Assembly (NCBI RefSeq): GCF_013426735.1
Contig: NZ_AP023272.1
Span: 2,772,501 to 2,836,500 of the forward strand
DNA: 64,000 nucleotides
Source: Agrobacterium vitis
Lineage (GTDB): Bacteria > Pseudomonadota > Alphaproteobacteria > Rhizobiales > Rhizobiaceae
Reading direction: 5' to 3'
Part shown: in pieces, positions 39,163 to 48,261 of the stretch
How positions within the stretch are numbered: position 1 is the first letter of the stretch
Layout of the letters: every line of letters starts with the position of its first letter
The notes under the pieces: generated by a model
What the model saw: only the letters and a program-made list of their open reading frames with translations
What the model was told of the DNA's origin: nothing
The model's database searches: none
Position numbers and translations under genes: made by a program

Positions 39163-39315
39163 TCAAAACGAAGCAACCACCTCATGTCTTCTCCAGGAAC
39201 CATTAGGCATCAAACACGGAGCTCCCCGCCCTCGTCCGAGAGGAAAAAGACAAGCGCGCCTCATAGCGTCATAGAGCAGTTGGCGAGCGCTCTCAAATGT
39301 GGGTTTCTCCGCCAT
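39163..39315 (-). CDS. Possible 50-residue protein
   Basis: A short frame from ATG 39315 (MAEKPTFESARQLLYDAMRR) to the stop, with a balanced, coding-like composition in an otherwise AT-rich region. The ribosome site is weak. No family is recognised. It could be a small conserved rhizobial protein or chance. Confidence 0.35.
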   Translation of the reverse strand: MAEKPTFESARQLLYDAMRRACLFPLGRGRGAPCLMPNGSWRRHEVVASF

Positions 39316-39514
39316 CGTGATCTCAAACCGGGTGCGATGGGATAAGCGTTCTCGCCGCAAACCTGTCAAGTTCAGCATGACTGCCCCGCCGATTGCACCA
39401 CGGAAAAGGCCGAAATCCAGACAAGACGGCAAAGTATTTTGCGGTAAAATAATACCACACATCTAATCATCTGTTTTTTATGGACTTTTCGAACTCCGCC
39501 ATCAAGCGACCATC

Positions 39515-39543
39515 CTTGACCGAACCCGGCACCGCGACTATAA
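39515..39543 (+). promoter_or_regulatory. Promoter of rplM-rpsI
   Basis: CTTGAC (39515-39520), 17 bases, CTATAA (39538-39543): a near-perfect alphaproteobacterial housekeeping promoter. Transcription would start near 39550, leaving a leader of about 118 bases before rplM. Confidence 0.75.
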
Positions 39544-39579
39544 AGCCGCCAGCTTGCGGCCCTATGGACCGCATTCTTT

Positions 39580-39601
39580 TTGTGCGTGTGAAAGCGCACA
39601 A
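39580..39601 (+). other. Hairpin in the rplM leader
   Basis: Arms TTGTGCG/CGCACAA with an 8-base loop inside the predicted untranslated leader. It could be part of an autoregulatory site for L13, as leader regulation is common in ribosomal operons; this is inference. Confidence 0.4.
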
Positions 39602-39668
39602 GACAAGCAACAAGAAACGCCCGACCGGCCGTTAACGGCTGAAAGGGTCCAAAAGAAAGTTGAACCTC

Positions 39669-40133
39669 ATGTCTACCTTCGTTCAGAAGCCTGCAGAGGT
39701 GGAGAAGAAGTGGGTTATCATCGATGCCGAAGGGCTCGTTGTTGGTCGCCTCGCCACCGTGATCGCCACCTATCTGCGTGGCAAGCACAAGGTCACGTAC
39801 ACTCCCCACGTCGATGATGGCGACAATGTCATCGTCATCAATGCCGAAAAGGTCGTCCTGACCGGCAAGAAATACACCGACAAGACCTATTATTGGCACA
39901 CCGGCTATCCGGGTGGCATCAAGGAACGCACGGCGCGCCAGATCATCGAAGGCCGTTTTCCGGAGCGCGTTCTTGAAAAGGCTGTCGAGCGCATGATTCC
40001 CCGCGGTCCGCTTGGCCGTCGCCAGATGAAGAACCTGCGCGTTTACGCCGGGTCCGCCCACCCCCACGAAGCCCAGCAGCCTGTCGCTCTCGACGTGGCC
40101 AAGCTGAACAGCAAGAACGTAAGGAGCGCCTAA
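39669..40133 (+). CDS. rplM: 50S ribosomal protein L13
   Basis: A 154-residue L13 with the family core [18 protein letters not shown] and the C-terminal [19 protein letters not shown] 39669 is used rather than a TTG three codons upstream. rpsI starts three bases after its stop behind AAGGAG, so the two are co-translated. Confidence 0.97.
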   Translation: MSTFVQKPAEVEKKWVIIDAEGLVVGRLATVIATYLRGKHKVTYTPHVDDGDNVIVINAEKVVLTGKKYTDKTYYWHTGYPGGIKERTARQIIEGRFPERVLEKAVERMIPRGPLGRRQMKNLRVYAGSAHPHEAQQPVALDVAKLNSKNVRSA

Positions 40134-40135
40134 GT

Positions 40136-40603
40136 ATGGCTGACCTCTCTTCCCTGAAGGATCTCGGCACGGCGCAGGAAGCTTCGGCTCCCGTTCACGT
40201 CCGTAAGGTCGACGCTCAAGGCCGCGCCTACGCGACTGGCAAGCGCAAGAACGCAATTGCCCGCGTTTGGGTCAAGCCCGGCACTGGCAAGATCACGGTC
40301 AATGGCCGCGATTTCCCGGTTTACTTCGCCCGTCCGGTTCTGCAGATGATTCTGCAGCAGCCTGTCGTTGCTGCTGCTCGCACCGGTCAGTTCGACGTTA
40401 TCGCCACCGTGACCGGTGGTGGTCTGTCCGGCCAGGCTGGCGCTGTGCGTCACGGCATTTCCAAGGCGCTCACCTACTTCGAACCAGGCCTGCGCTCGGT
40501 TCTGAAGAAGGGTGGCTTCCTGACCCGCGACAGTCGCGTTGTTGAACGTAAGAAGTACGGTAAGGCAAAAGCTCGCCGGTCCTTCCAGTTCTCCAAGCGC
40601 TAA
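40136..40603 (+). CDS. rpsI: 30S ribosomal protein S9
   Basis: A 155-residue S9. An N-terminal extension of about 25 residues, common in alphaproteobacteria, precedes the core [15 protein letters not shown]; the end [17 protein letters not shown] is the conserved basic tail that reaches the P-site tRNA. Confidence 0.97.
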   Translation: MADLSSLKDLGTAQEASAPVHVRKVDAQGRAYATGKRKNAIARVWVKPGTGKITVNGRDFPVYFARPVLQMILQQPVVAAARTGQFDVIATVTGGGLSGQAGAVRHGISKALTYFEPGLRSVLKKGGFLTRDSRVVERKKYGKAKARRSFQFSKR

Positions 40604-40629
40604 TTGCGCTTCTGGAATTTTGCATTGGA

Positions 40630-40656
40630 AAAGCGGGGCTTCGGCTCCGCTTTTTT
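40630..40656 (+). terminator. Terminator of rplM-rpsI
   Basis: Ten-base arms AAAGCGGGGC/GCTCCGCTTT closed by a TTCG tetraloop and followed by a T-run; 26 bases after the rpsI stop. Confidence 0.92.
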
Positions 40657-40749
40657 ATTTGTCCGATCACCAATTTGAATTGGTCTACTTCGACTGAAGG
40701 AGCACACTGGCAGCATGCCATGCCTCATCCCAACAGAGAGTCGCTAGTG

Positions 40750-41082
40750 ATGTCCGGTTTTACCAAGCTGCCTTCTCCCCCCTATTATGTCGTCTGTTTT
40801 TCCTCGCTCAGAACCGAAGTCAGCAATGGCTACGATGACATGGCCGAGGCCATGGTGACGCTTGCCAGCCAGCAGCCAGGCTTTCTCGGTGTGGAATCCG
40901 CCCGCGATGCCTCCGGGTTCGGCATAACCAATTCCTACTGGAGCGATGAAGCCTCGATCCGCGCCTGGAAAAAAGTCGTGGATCATCTGGCAGCGCAAAA
41001 CCAAGGCCGTGCGGAATGGTACAGCCGCTACGAGGTACGCGTGGCAAAAGTGGAGCGGGCCTACAGCTTTGCGAAAGCCTGA
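40750..41082 (+). CDS. Antibiotic-biosynthesis-monooxygenase-fold protein
   Basis: A 110-residue dimeric alpha/beta-barrel (ABM-like) protein with GYDDMAEAMVTLASQQPGFLGVESAR and YWSDEASIRAWKKVVDHLAA. Relatives include small monooxygenases and haem-degrading proteins; the exact role is unknown. ATG 40750 is chosen; an ATG at 40720 is possible but badly spaced from GAAGGAG. Confidence 0.75.
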   Translation: MSGFTKLPSPPYYVVCFSSLRTEVSNGYDDMAEAMVTLASQQPGFLGVESARDASGFGITNSYWSDEASIRAWKKVVDHLAAQNQGRAEWYSRYEVRVAKVERAYSFAKA

Positions 41083-41152
41083 CACAGCAAGGATTGCCGA
41101 TTGCCACTGGCTTCAGTTTGACCGGTGACGCAGACAAACCTTGGAATTGAAG

Positions 41153-41998
41153 ATGATAAAACGGCCTTACAATATTTGCATCGTGGAGCCGAAAGGCTTC
41201 GGTCACTCGAAAGCCTTTGAGGAAGTCGCAGAGGCCCTCGACTATTCCTTGAAAGAATTGGGGTATCCGACGGCCCTTTCAGTCAACAGAGTGACCGACG
41301 ACGCCGTCAACATCATCTTCGGGGCACATCTCCTCCCCTTGCAGGACCTTCACAGCCTTCATCCGAGCACGATCATCGTCAATGCCGAACCTTTGTCGGT
41401 AACCTCCGAAAGGACACGTGACCGGGTTCTCATCTGCCTCAACGCTGGCTTGGAAATCTGGGATTACAGTCTGGCGAATATCGAGATCCTTAACCGAATC
41501 GGTGGGCGGCCAGCCAAATATCTGCAATTGGGCTTTCAGAAAGAACTGGACCGGATAGCGCCTGCACCGGTGCGGGATATCGACGTGCTTTTTTATGGCT
41601 CGATGAATGAACGTCGCGCAGAGATTCTCTACGGCTTGCAAGCCAGAGGGCTGATCATTGAGCATCTGTTCGATGTGTATGGACGCAAGCGCGACGCCTG
41701 GATCGCCAGGTCCAAAGTGGTTTTGAACATGCATCTGCTGGAATCGCAGATTTTCGAAGTCGTGCGCGTGTTCTATCTGCTCATCAATGGCGTGGCCGTC
41801 GTCGGCGAAGTCAATGGGCCGGAAACGCTGATCGATGACCGGTTTGCGCAGGGCATCGTCGCCGCACCCTATGGTGATCTGATCGACGTTACGGAACAGC
41901 TGGTGCGCGATGCTGCCAGGCTCGAGAAACAACGCACTCTAGCCCGCGACGCCATCAAGCGCTATCCGCAAGTCGCCTTCACCCAACAGCTTCTTTGA
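41153..41998 (+). CDS. Glycosyltransferase-like protein (CgeB-like), tandem copy 1
   Basis: A 281-residue protein with a GT-B-like layout: an N-terminal half ending in TIIVNAEPLS and a C-terminal half with DIDVLFYGSMNERRAEIL and the segment RVFYLLINGVAVVGEVNGPETLIDD, which recalls the donor-binding region of spore-protein/CgeB-like glycosyltransferases. The target is unknown. It has the same length as the next gene and about two thirds of residues look identical by eye. ATG 41153 is used; a TTG four codons earlier is open. Confidence 0.65.
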   Translation: MIKRPYNICIVEPKGFGHSKAFEEVAEALDYSLKELGYPTALSVNRVTDDAVNIIFGAHLLPLQDLHSLHPSTIIVNAEPLSVTSERTRDRVLICLNAGLEIWDYSLANIEILNRIGGRPAKYLQLGFQKELDRIAPAPVRDIDVLFYGSMNERRAEILYGLQARGLIIEHLFDVYGRKRDAWIARSKVVLNMHLLESQIFEVVRVFYLLINGVAVVGEVNGPETLIDDRFAQGIVAAPYGDLIDVTEQLVRDAARLEKQRTLARDAIKRYPQVAFTQQLL

Positions 41999-42116
41999 TG
42001 TCTGATGGTAGAAATGGACGGACTACAGGTTTGCGAAAGCCAACTGCGCCATGGTCACAGCCATTACCGTCATGCACCGAGCGTGCAGCACGGCCTCGTA
42101 ACAGCTGGTCGGCGAC

Positions 42117-42962
42117 ATGAGTTCTGAAAAATACAATATCTGCATCGTGGAGCCCGACGGCTTCGAACATTCCATGGCGTTTCTGGAAATCGCGGAGGCG
42201 CTGGGCTATTCATTGAGAGCACTGGGGCATCAGGCTGCAGTGAATTTCAACGCCTTCGCGCATGACGCAATCAATATCATTTTCGGCGCCCATCTGATGA
42301 CCCCACAGGATATCGCCGATTTCAAGCCGAACACGATCATCGTCAATGCCGAACCGCTCTCGGCGATTGACGCGCCCGTGCGGGAGCGCATTCTCACCTG
42401 GTTTGAAACCGGACTGGAAATCTGGGATTACAGCCGGGCCAATATCGAGATCCTGAGCCAGATCGGCGGACGGCCAGCCAAATATCTACAATTGGGCTTC
42501 CAGAAGGAACTGGATCGCATTACGCACGCGCCGCGCCAAGATATCGACGTCCTGTTTTATGGCTCGATGAATGAGCGGCGCGCCGCCATCATTGATGGTC
42601 TGCGCGACCGGGGCCTTGCCGTTAAGCGCCTGTTCAACGTCTATGGACGCGACCGAGACGCCTGGATCGCCCGTTCCAAAACCGTCTTAAACATTCATTT
42701 TTTCGACGCGCAAATTTTTGAGGTCGTGCGGGTCTTCTATCTGCTCAACAATGGCGTGCCTGTTGTCGGTGAGGTCAATGGACAGGCAACGCAAATCGAG
42801 GAGCGGTTTGCCCAAGGCATCGTGGCTACCCCCTATGACGATCTTATCGACGTCACGGAAAAGCTGGTGCGCGATCCCGAACGACTTGCACGGCAGCGCG
42901 CAATCGCCCGCGACGCCATCACGCCCTATCCGCAAACGGTATTTACGCAAATGCTGCTTTGA
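42117..42962 (+). CDS. Glycosyltransferase-like protein (CgeB-like), tandem copy 2
   Basis: A 281-residue paralogue of the preceding protein, sharing long identical stretches such as GGRPAKYLQLGFQKELDRI and DVLFYGSMNERRA. The most variable part lies in the N-terminal half (residues 35-80), which in GT-B enzymes binds the acceptor; so the copies may differ in acceptor. The 118-base spacer has no gene. Confidence 0.65.
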   Translation: MSSEKYNICIVEPDGFEHSMAFLEIAEALGYSLRALGHQAAVNFNAFAHDAINIIFGAHLMTPQDIADFKPNTIIVNAEPLSAIDAPVRERILTWFETGLEIWDYSRANIEILSQIGGRPAKYLQLGFQKELDRITHAPRQDIDVLFYGSMNERRAAIIDGLRDRGLAVKRLFNVYGRDRDAWIARSKTVLNIHFFDAQIFEVVRVFYLLNNGVPVVGEVNGQATQIEERFAQGIVATPYDDLIDVTEKLVRDPERLARQRAIARDAITPYPQTVFTQMLL

Positions 42963-43020
42963 CACAGGCCGAGGCCTCTATAGGATTGCTGCATCGAATA
43001 CCGGATGCGGATCAAATACC

Positions 43021-43974
43021 TTGGCAGATAAATCCATAGACCACGCCTTCACGGCAAACGATCTCACATCGGCGGCCACCGACCCGACCTATGCCGGCGT
43101 GCTCTCCTTCATGCGCAGGCGCTATACCAAGGTGCTGGATGGAGTGGACACGGCGGTCTGGGGCATTCCCTTCGATGCCGCCACCTCCAACCGGCCCGGT
43201 GCCCGGTTCGGGCCGCAGGCGATTCGACGTGCCTCGGCCATTTTCGACAATGACCCGCAATATCCGTTCGAGCGCGACCTGTTCGCGGCCATGCCGACCG
43301 TGGATTACGGTGATTGCCGTCTGGACTATGGCAATCATTGGGAGACACCCGCTACGATTGAAAAGGAAGCGGCCGATATTCTCTCTAAGGCGAACTTCCT
43401 GCTGACGCTTGGCGGCGACCATTTCATCACCTGGCCGCTGCTGAAGGCCCATGTCGCCAAACATGGCCCTCTGGCGCTGGTGCAATTCGATGCCCATCAG
43501 GATACCTGGTTCGATGACGGAAACCGGATCGACCATGGCTCCTTTGTCGGGCGGGCGGTGCGCGAAGGCCTGATTGTCCCCTCAAGGTCAATCCAGGTCG
43601 GCATCCGCACTCATGCGCCTGACGATTGCGGCATCCGCATCCTCTACGGTCACCAAGTGGAGGACATGCGTGCCGGCGAGATCGCCGCGCTGATTGTCGA
43701 GCATACGGCGGGCCAACCCGCCTATCTCACCTTCGACATCGATTGCCTCGACCCTGCCTTTGCCCCCGGCACCGGCACGCCGGTCGCAGGTGGACCATCC
43801 AGCGCAAAAATCCTCTCAGTTCTGCAAAACCTTCATCCGCTCGACATAAGAGGAGCCGATATAGTCGAGGTAGCGCCCGCCTATGACCATGCCGATATCA
43901 CCGCCATTGCAGGGGCAACGGTGGCGATGTATATGCTGGGGCTGCGCGCTGAAAAGCTGGCGCGCTCCAGTTGA
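43021..43974 (+). CDS. speB: Agmatinase / ureohydrolase
   Basis: A 317-residue ureohydrolase. The Mn-binding motifs are present: GGDHFITWP, FDAHQDTWF and FDIDCLDPAFAPGTGTPVAGG. It would split agmatine to putrescine and urea; guanidinobutyrate is an alternative substrate in this family. The likely start is TTG 43021 (giving MADKSIDHAF), as no ATG or GTG lies in the right place; the frame is open far upstream inside the previous gene. Confidence 0.88.
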   Translation: MADKSIDHAFTANDLTSAATDPTYAGVLSFMRRRYTKVLDGVDTAVWGIPFDAATSNRPGARFGPQAIRRASAIFDNDPQYPFERDLFAAMPTVDYGDCRLDYGNHWETPATIEKEAADILSKANFLLTLGGDHFITWPLLKAHVAKHGPLALVQFDAHQDTWFDDGNRIDHGSFVGRAVREGLIVPSRSIQVGIRTHAPDDCGIRILYGHQVEDMRAGEIAALIVEHTAGQPAYLTFDIDCLDPAFAPGTGTPVAGGPSSAKILSVLQNLHPLDIRGADIVEVAPAYDHADITAIAGATVAMYMLGLRAEKLARSS

Positions 43975-44043
43975 TAAAATGATTCAAGCAATTCGGGATT
44001 TGAATCCGCAAAAGCGGGCAATTCCCTGAAAAGAGAGGGTAAA

Positions 44044-44976
44044 ATGACAGCGAAAATCTTCATTGACGGCGAACACGGCACCACCGGCCTGCAAATCCGC
44101 AGCCGCATGGCCGACCGCCGCGATGTGGAATTGCTGTCGATCCCCCAAGAGCAGCGCCGCAATGCCGCCCTGCGCGAGGACATGCTTAACAGCGCCGATA
44201 TCGCCATTCTGTGCCTGCCCGACGATGCCTCGAAAGAGGCTGTGTCGATGCTGGCTGGCAACAACAACGTGCGGATCATCGATACGTCCACCGCCTTCCG
44301 CGTCGCGAAGGATTGGACCTACGGTTTTGCCGAAATGGACAAAGCCCAGGGCGACAAGATCCGCTCGGCCCGCTGCGTTGCCAATCCCGGTTGCTACCCG
44401 ACGGGCGCTATTGCGCTGATCCGGCCGCTTCGGGCTGCGGGCATCCTGCCGGACGGCTACCCGGTTTCGGTCAATGCCGTTTCCGGCTATAGTGGCGGCG
44501 GCAAGCAGTTGATCGCGCAGATGGAAGACGAGAGCCATCCCGAGCATCTGACCGTCAACAACTATGTCTATGGCCTGAACCTCAAGCACAAGCATGTGCC
44601 GGAAATGCAGGCCCATGGCCTGCTGGATCGCGCACCTCTGTTTTCACCATCGGTCGGACGGTTCCCGCAGGGCATGATCGTGCAGGTTCCGTTGTTCCTG
44701 GAGGATCTGGCCGATGGCGCGACCGTAGAAAGCATCCATGCGGCGCTTTCCGCCCATTATGCCGGGCAGGACATCGTCAAGGTCGTCGCCCTGGAAGACA
44801 GCGCCAAGCTCGGTCGCGTCGATGCCGAGGAACTGGTGGGCCAGGACACGATGAAGCTCTTCGTGTTCGGCAATCCGGGCTCCGGCCATGTCAATCTCGT
44901 CGCCGTTCTGGACAATCTCGGCAAGGGTGCGTCCGGTGCAGCGGTCCAGAACATGGACTTGATGCTGTCGGCGTGA
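44044..44976 (+). CDS. argC: N-acetyl-gamma-glutamyl-phosphate reductase
   Basis: A 310-residue, short-type ArgC. The N-terminal NADP loop [10 protein letters not shown] and the catalytic cysteine in [14 protein letters not shown] are seen. It carries out the third step of arginine synthesis. Together with speB it makes a small arginine/polyamine group near rplM-rpsI, as in other rhizobia. Confidence 0.96.
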   Translation: MTAKIFIDGEHGTTGLQIRSRMADRRDVELLSIPQEQRRNAALREDMLNSADIAILCLPDDASKEAVSMLAGNNNVRIIDTSTAFRVAKDWTYGFAEMDKAQGDKIRSARCVANPGCYPTGAIALIRPLRAAGILPDGYPVSVNAVSGYSGGGKQLIAQMEDESHPEHLTVNNYVYGLNLKHKHVPEMQAHGLLDRAPLFSPSVGRFPQGMIVQVPLFLEDLADGATVESIHAALSAHYAGQDIVKVVALEDSAKLGRVDAEELVGQDTMKLFVFGNPGSGHVNLVAVLDNLGKGASGAAVQNMDLMLSA

Positions 44977-44980
44977 TCGT

Positions 44981-45859
44981 TTGAAAAGCTCTTTGAAAGC
45001 CCCCATCTTTCCTCCATCTCTGATGGAGACATGGGGGCTTTCGCATCTCCGGCAGATCGCCGATACCCCTAGCAGCCTCATTTACCGTGCCACACAGGAC
45101 GAACGCCCCGTCGTTGTCAAAGCCCTGAAGCCGGAGGGTAGCGGCGAGCGACCCGGCCTTGTTTTTTTGCGCTGGCGGGCTGGCATCGGTGCCATCAAGC
45201 TCATTGATCAGGCTGGCGACATCGCCCTGCTGGACGATGCGGGCGACCTGTTGCTGCGCCATCATCTTGGCAAGGTCGGAGACCCGGCAGCAACGGAGAT
45301 CATTGTCAATGTCCTGGCGCGCCTGCATGCGCCCTCGCCCGACCCTGTTCCCGATGCGTTGACGCCGTTAAAGGCCCATTTCAACGCCCTGTTTGCGCTC
45401 GAAAAAACCATTTCGGACCCTGCTATCGCCGAGATCATCCATTGGACGGCAGCACTTGCCCGCAGCCTGCTTGCGGAGCAACAGGATATCAAGCCGCTAC
45501 ACGGCGACCTGCACCACGATAATGTCATCAGCGATGACGGTGGCAATTGGCTGGCCATAGATCCGCAGGGCCTGCTGGGCGATCCGGCCTATGATGTCGC
45601 CAATGTATTCGGCAATCCTCTCCACGCCCCAGATCTCGTTCTCGATCCCCGGCGCGCGAGGGACCTCAGCCAGCGGTTTTCGGTGGCGCTGGGCTGTTCG
45701 CCGCGCAAAATCCTCAGCTATGCCGCGGCTCATGCGGGTCTCTCCTGCGCCTGGACACTGAACCGTCCGCTGACCGCATCCGGCAATGCCAATCTTACTG
45801 AGCGGCTTGGCTTTGCACGACTGGCACGGTCCATACTTGCTGAACAGTTTGTTGACTGA
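44981..45859 (+). CDS. Aminoglycoside phosphotransferase-like kinase (APH(6) family)
   Basis: A protein of up to 292 residues resembling streptomycin 6-kinase-type phosphotransferases: Brenner motif PLHGDLHHDNVI and metal motif LAIDPQGLLGDPAYDVAN. Chromosomal members may phosphorylate an unknown sugar or amine rather than an antibiotic. The first start is TTG 44981, four bases after argC; ATG 45023 is an alternative. No ribosome site decides. Confidence 0.75.
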   Translation: MKSSLKAPIFPPSLMETWGLSHLRQIADTPSSLIYRATQDERPVVVKALKPEGSGERPGLVFLRWRAGIGAIKLIDQAGDIALLDDAGDLLLRHHLGKVGDPAATEIIVNVLARLHAPSPDPVPDALTPLKAHFNALFALEKTISDPAIAEIIHWTAALARSLLAEQQDIKPLHGDLHHDNVISDDGGNWLAIDPQGLLGDPAYDVANVFGNPLHAPDLVLDPRRARDLSQRFSVALGCSPRKILSYAAAHAGLSCAWTLNRPLTASGNANLTERLGFARLARSILAEQFVD

Positions 45860-45921
45860 TCCGCCTATCGTGCGGGTTGCCACGACGACGTATATTCCGG
45901 CCATATGTTCAGGAGCAAACC

Positions 45922-46749
45922 ATGACCAATAGCCGTCTCCCCGTTTATTTTATCCCCCATGGCGGCGGGCCATGGCCCTTCATGGATTTTCCGAAGGACG
46001 AGCAGGGCAAAGGCCCCTGGGACGATCTCGCGGCCTTTCTGCAAGGCCTGCCCGACGATCTCGGCGTCACGCCGAAAGCCATTCTCATCGTCTCCGGCCA
46101 TTGGGAAAAGGAACCGCAGGTCACCGTCAGCACAGCAGCAGCCCCCGGCATGCTCTATGATTATTATGGCTTTCCCGCCCATACCTATGAGATAACCTAT
46201 CCCGCCAAGGGCGATCCGGCACTGGCGGCCCATGTGCGCGACCTGCTGCAACAGGCAGGCATCGCTTCAGCGGAAGACGATTCGCGCGGCTTCGATCACG
46301 GTGTCTTCGTTCCGCTGATGGTCGCCTATCCGGATGCGAATGTGCCCGTCGTGATGCTGTCGCTGAAAAATACGCTGGATGCGGAAAGCCATCTGGAGAT
46401 CGGCAAGGCCTTGCAGTCGCTTCGCGATGACAATGTGCTGATCATCGCATCCGGCATGAGCTACCATAATATGCCGATGTTTCGCCGCCGCGATGCCGAC
46501 CACGAAGCCGTTGCCAAACGGTTCGATGACTGGCTGACGGCAGCGGTCGAACTGCCCGACCCGGATGCCCGTGCAGCCAAGCTCAGCCTCTGGGATCAAA
46601 ACCCGGATGCACTTGCCTGCCATGTGCCGGACCATGACCATCTTGTGCCGTTGTTTGTGGCCGCGGGGGCTGCGGGCACCGACAAGGGCGTGCGGACGTT
46701 CAACGGTCTGGCGCTGGGCAAGGCCTATTCAGGCTATCGGTTTGGGTAG
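45922..46749 (+). CDS. Extradiol ring-cleavage dioxygenase (YgiD/DODA-like)
   Basis: A 275-residue class III extradiol dioxygenase with the family histidines in FIPHGGGPW, VSGHWEKE, FDHGVFVPL and DHDHLVPLF. Relatives cleave DOPA-like catechols. The substrate here is unknown. ATG 45922 has AGGAG seven bases upstream. Its 3' end overlaps the convergent ctaA by 21 bases. Confidence 0.85.
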   Translation: MTNSRLPVYFIPHGGGPWPFMDFPKDEQGKGPWDDLAAFLQGLPDDLGVTPKAILIVSGHWEKEPQVTVSTAAAPGMLYDYYGFPAHTYEITYPAKGDPALAAHVRDLLQQAGIASAEDDSRGFDHGVFVPLMVAYPDANVPVVMLSLKNTLDAESHLEIGKALQSLRDDNVLIIASGMSYHNMPMFRRRDADHEAVAKRFDDWLTAAVELPDPDARAAKLSLWDQNPDALACHVPDHDHLVPLFVAAGAAGTDKGVRTFNGLALGKAYSGYRFG

Positions 46750-47823
46750 CGGATAGGCACCATAGAAGCCGCGCAGATGCGCGACCGTAAAGCCGAGCAG
46801 GATCAGCGCACCGCCCTGATGGGCGAGCGCTGCATCCAGTGGCACCTGCAACAGCAGTGCAGAAATTCCCAGCGCTGCCTGACAGCAGACGATGACAAAC
46901 AGCACGACGCTGCGGCGCGCATGAGTCGTTCCCGGTGCGGCCCGCAGCGACGAGACCATGTGATAGAGCGCCACCAGCAACACGGTATAGGCACCGATGC
47001 GGTGCACGAACTGCACCGTCTTCGGGTTTTCGAAGAAATTCAGCCAGACCGGCTGCTGAACCAGAAGATCGCCGGGGATCAGCGCCCCATCCATCAGCGG
47101 CCAGGTATTGTAGGACATGCCAGCATCCAGCCCTGCCACCAGCGCGCCAAGATAGATCTGGAACAGCACAAGGCACAGTAGCGCTATCGCCCAATGCTTC
47201 GAATGCGCGGTTGGGGCCGGATCGGCGCTATGGCGGGCAAGGCCACGCATCACCCAGACACAGGATGAAAAGATCAGACAGGCTGTAACCAAATGAGTTG
47301 CCAAGCGGTATTGGCTGACCTCGGTGCGTTCCGATAGCCCTGATGAAACCATCCACCAGCCAATAAAACCCTGAAAGCCACCGAGCGCCAGAATGCCCAC
47401 CAGCGGCCAGCGCAGACGCTTCTCGATGCGTCCTGTGACCCAGAAAAACACCAGCGGCAGGGCAAAGATCACGCCGATGCTGCGGGCCAGGAAGCGATGC
47501 GCCCATTCCCACCAGAAAATCGTCTTGAACGCCTCGACCGTCATGCCCTTGTTGACCAGCTCATATTGCGGGATCTGCTGGTAGAGCTTGAACTCTTCCT
47601 CCCATTCCGCCGCGTTCAACGGGGGAATGACACCGTGGATCGGCTTCCACTGGGTAATCGACAAGCCCGAATTGGTCAGCCGGGTCGCGCCCCCAACCAA
47701 CACCAGGGCAAACAGCGCGAGAATCACCAGGCCCAGCCAAAGACGAATTGCGCGGCGGTTGCGGCTCTGCTGGTCGAGGGCGGCAGCTGCCGGGACGGGC
47801 GAAGCGGTGCTGGCGATGGTCAT
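46729..47823 (-). CDS. ctaA: Haem A synthase (Cox15/CtaA type 2)
   Basis: A 364-residue membrane protein with about eight helices in two four-helix halves. The haem-ligand histidines are visible in WEWAHRFLAR, RLATHLVTA, QFVHRIGAY and LAHQGGAL. It oxidises haem O to haem A for cytochrome c oxidase. Its end overlaps the dioxygenase gene on the other strand. Confidence 0.95.
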   Translation of the reverse strand: MTIASTASPVPAAAALDQQSRNRRAIRLWLGLVILALFALVLVGGATRLTNSGLSITQWKPIHGVIPPLNAAEWEEEFKLYQQIPQYELVNKGMTVEAFKTIFWWEWAHRFLARSIGVIFALPLVFFWVTGRIEKRLRWPLVGILALGGFQGFIGWWMVSSGLSERTEVSQYRLATHLVTACLIFSSCVWVMRGLARHSADPAPTAHSKHWAIALLCLVLFQIYLGALVAGLDAGMSYNTWPLMDGALIPGDLLVQQPVWLNFFENPKTVQFVHRIGAYTVLLVALYHMVSSLRAAPGTTHARRSVVLFVIVCCQAALGISALLLQVPLDAALAHQGGALILLGFTVAHLRGFYGAYPLPKPIA

Positions 47824-47978
47824 CGGTCCAATCTCTCCATTCTACAGCATAATCCCGGTCCGAACGCTGTCTTGCGGGCGGAACGGGTGCATTCCAGTTG
47901 ATTTGCATCAGCACCCGGTGCAAAACAAGGGCGGAAGGTTTGCGACATCGCGTCGCGTCCTGCAATCAGGGTCATAGC

Positions 47979-48188
47979 ATGCCGGTCAGACTGCGCAAAT
48001 TCATCGGGACGATTCTGATCGTCGTGCTTGTCATGCTTTACGCGGTGCTGGCCACCACCATTGCCACACTGACATTGGCACAGTCGCCCTGGTGGGTACA
48101 TCTCACCTATTTCCTGCTGTCGGGCGTGGTCTGGATTCTGCCAGCCATGGCGATCATCAAATGGATGGCGGGTCCGGTTCGCAAATAA
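47979..48188 (+). CDS. DUF2842 small membrane protein
   Basis: A 69-residue protein with two helices. The second ends GVVWILPAMAIIKWM, the signature of the alphaproteobacterial DUF2842. Function is unknown. It is divergent from ctaA. ATG 47979 fits the domain; the frame is open 27 codons further. Confidence 0.78.
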   Translation: MPVRLRKFIGTILIVVLVMLYAVLATTIATLTLAQSPWWVHLTYFLLSGVVWILPAMAIIKWMAGPVRK

Positions 48189-48261
48189 TCCGCGCATTGC
48201 ATAATCCTTAAATACAAACCGGATAAACTGGTGCTGCTTCGACAGGACCGGAGAATGCAGC

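Larger units (their letters stand above)
38572..39514. other. AT-rich intergenic region upstream of rplM
   Basis: About 940 bases that are clearly richer in A and T than the surroundings. Apart from one weak minus-strand gene (39163-39315) I see no coding region. It contains a CRP-type palindrome (38845-38868) and a 12-base palindrome TGCGTTAACGCA at 39055-39066. A small RNA or a regulatory island is possible but not shown. Confidence 0.6.

Noticed and set aside
44981..45859. Acquired antibiotic-resistance gene
   Set aside because: The kinase motifs are there, but the gene lies in a conserved chromosomal block without mobile elements and with local codon use; resistance cannot be claimed.
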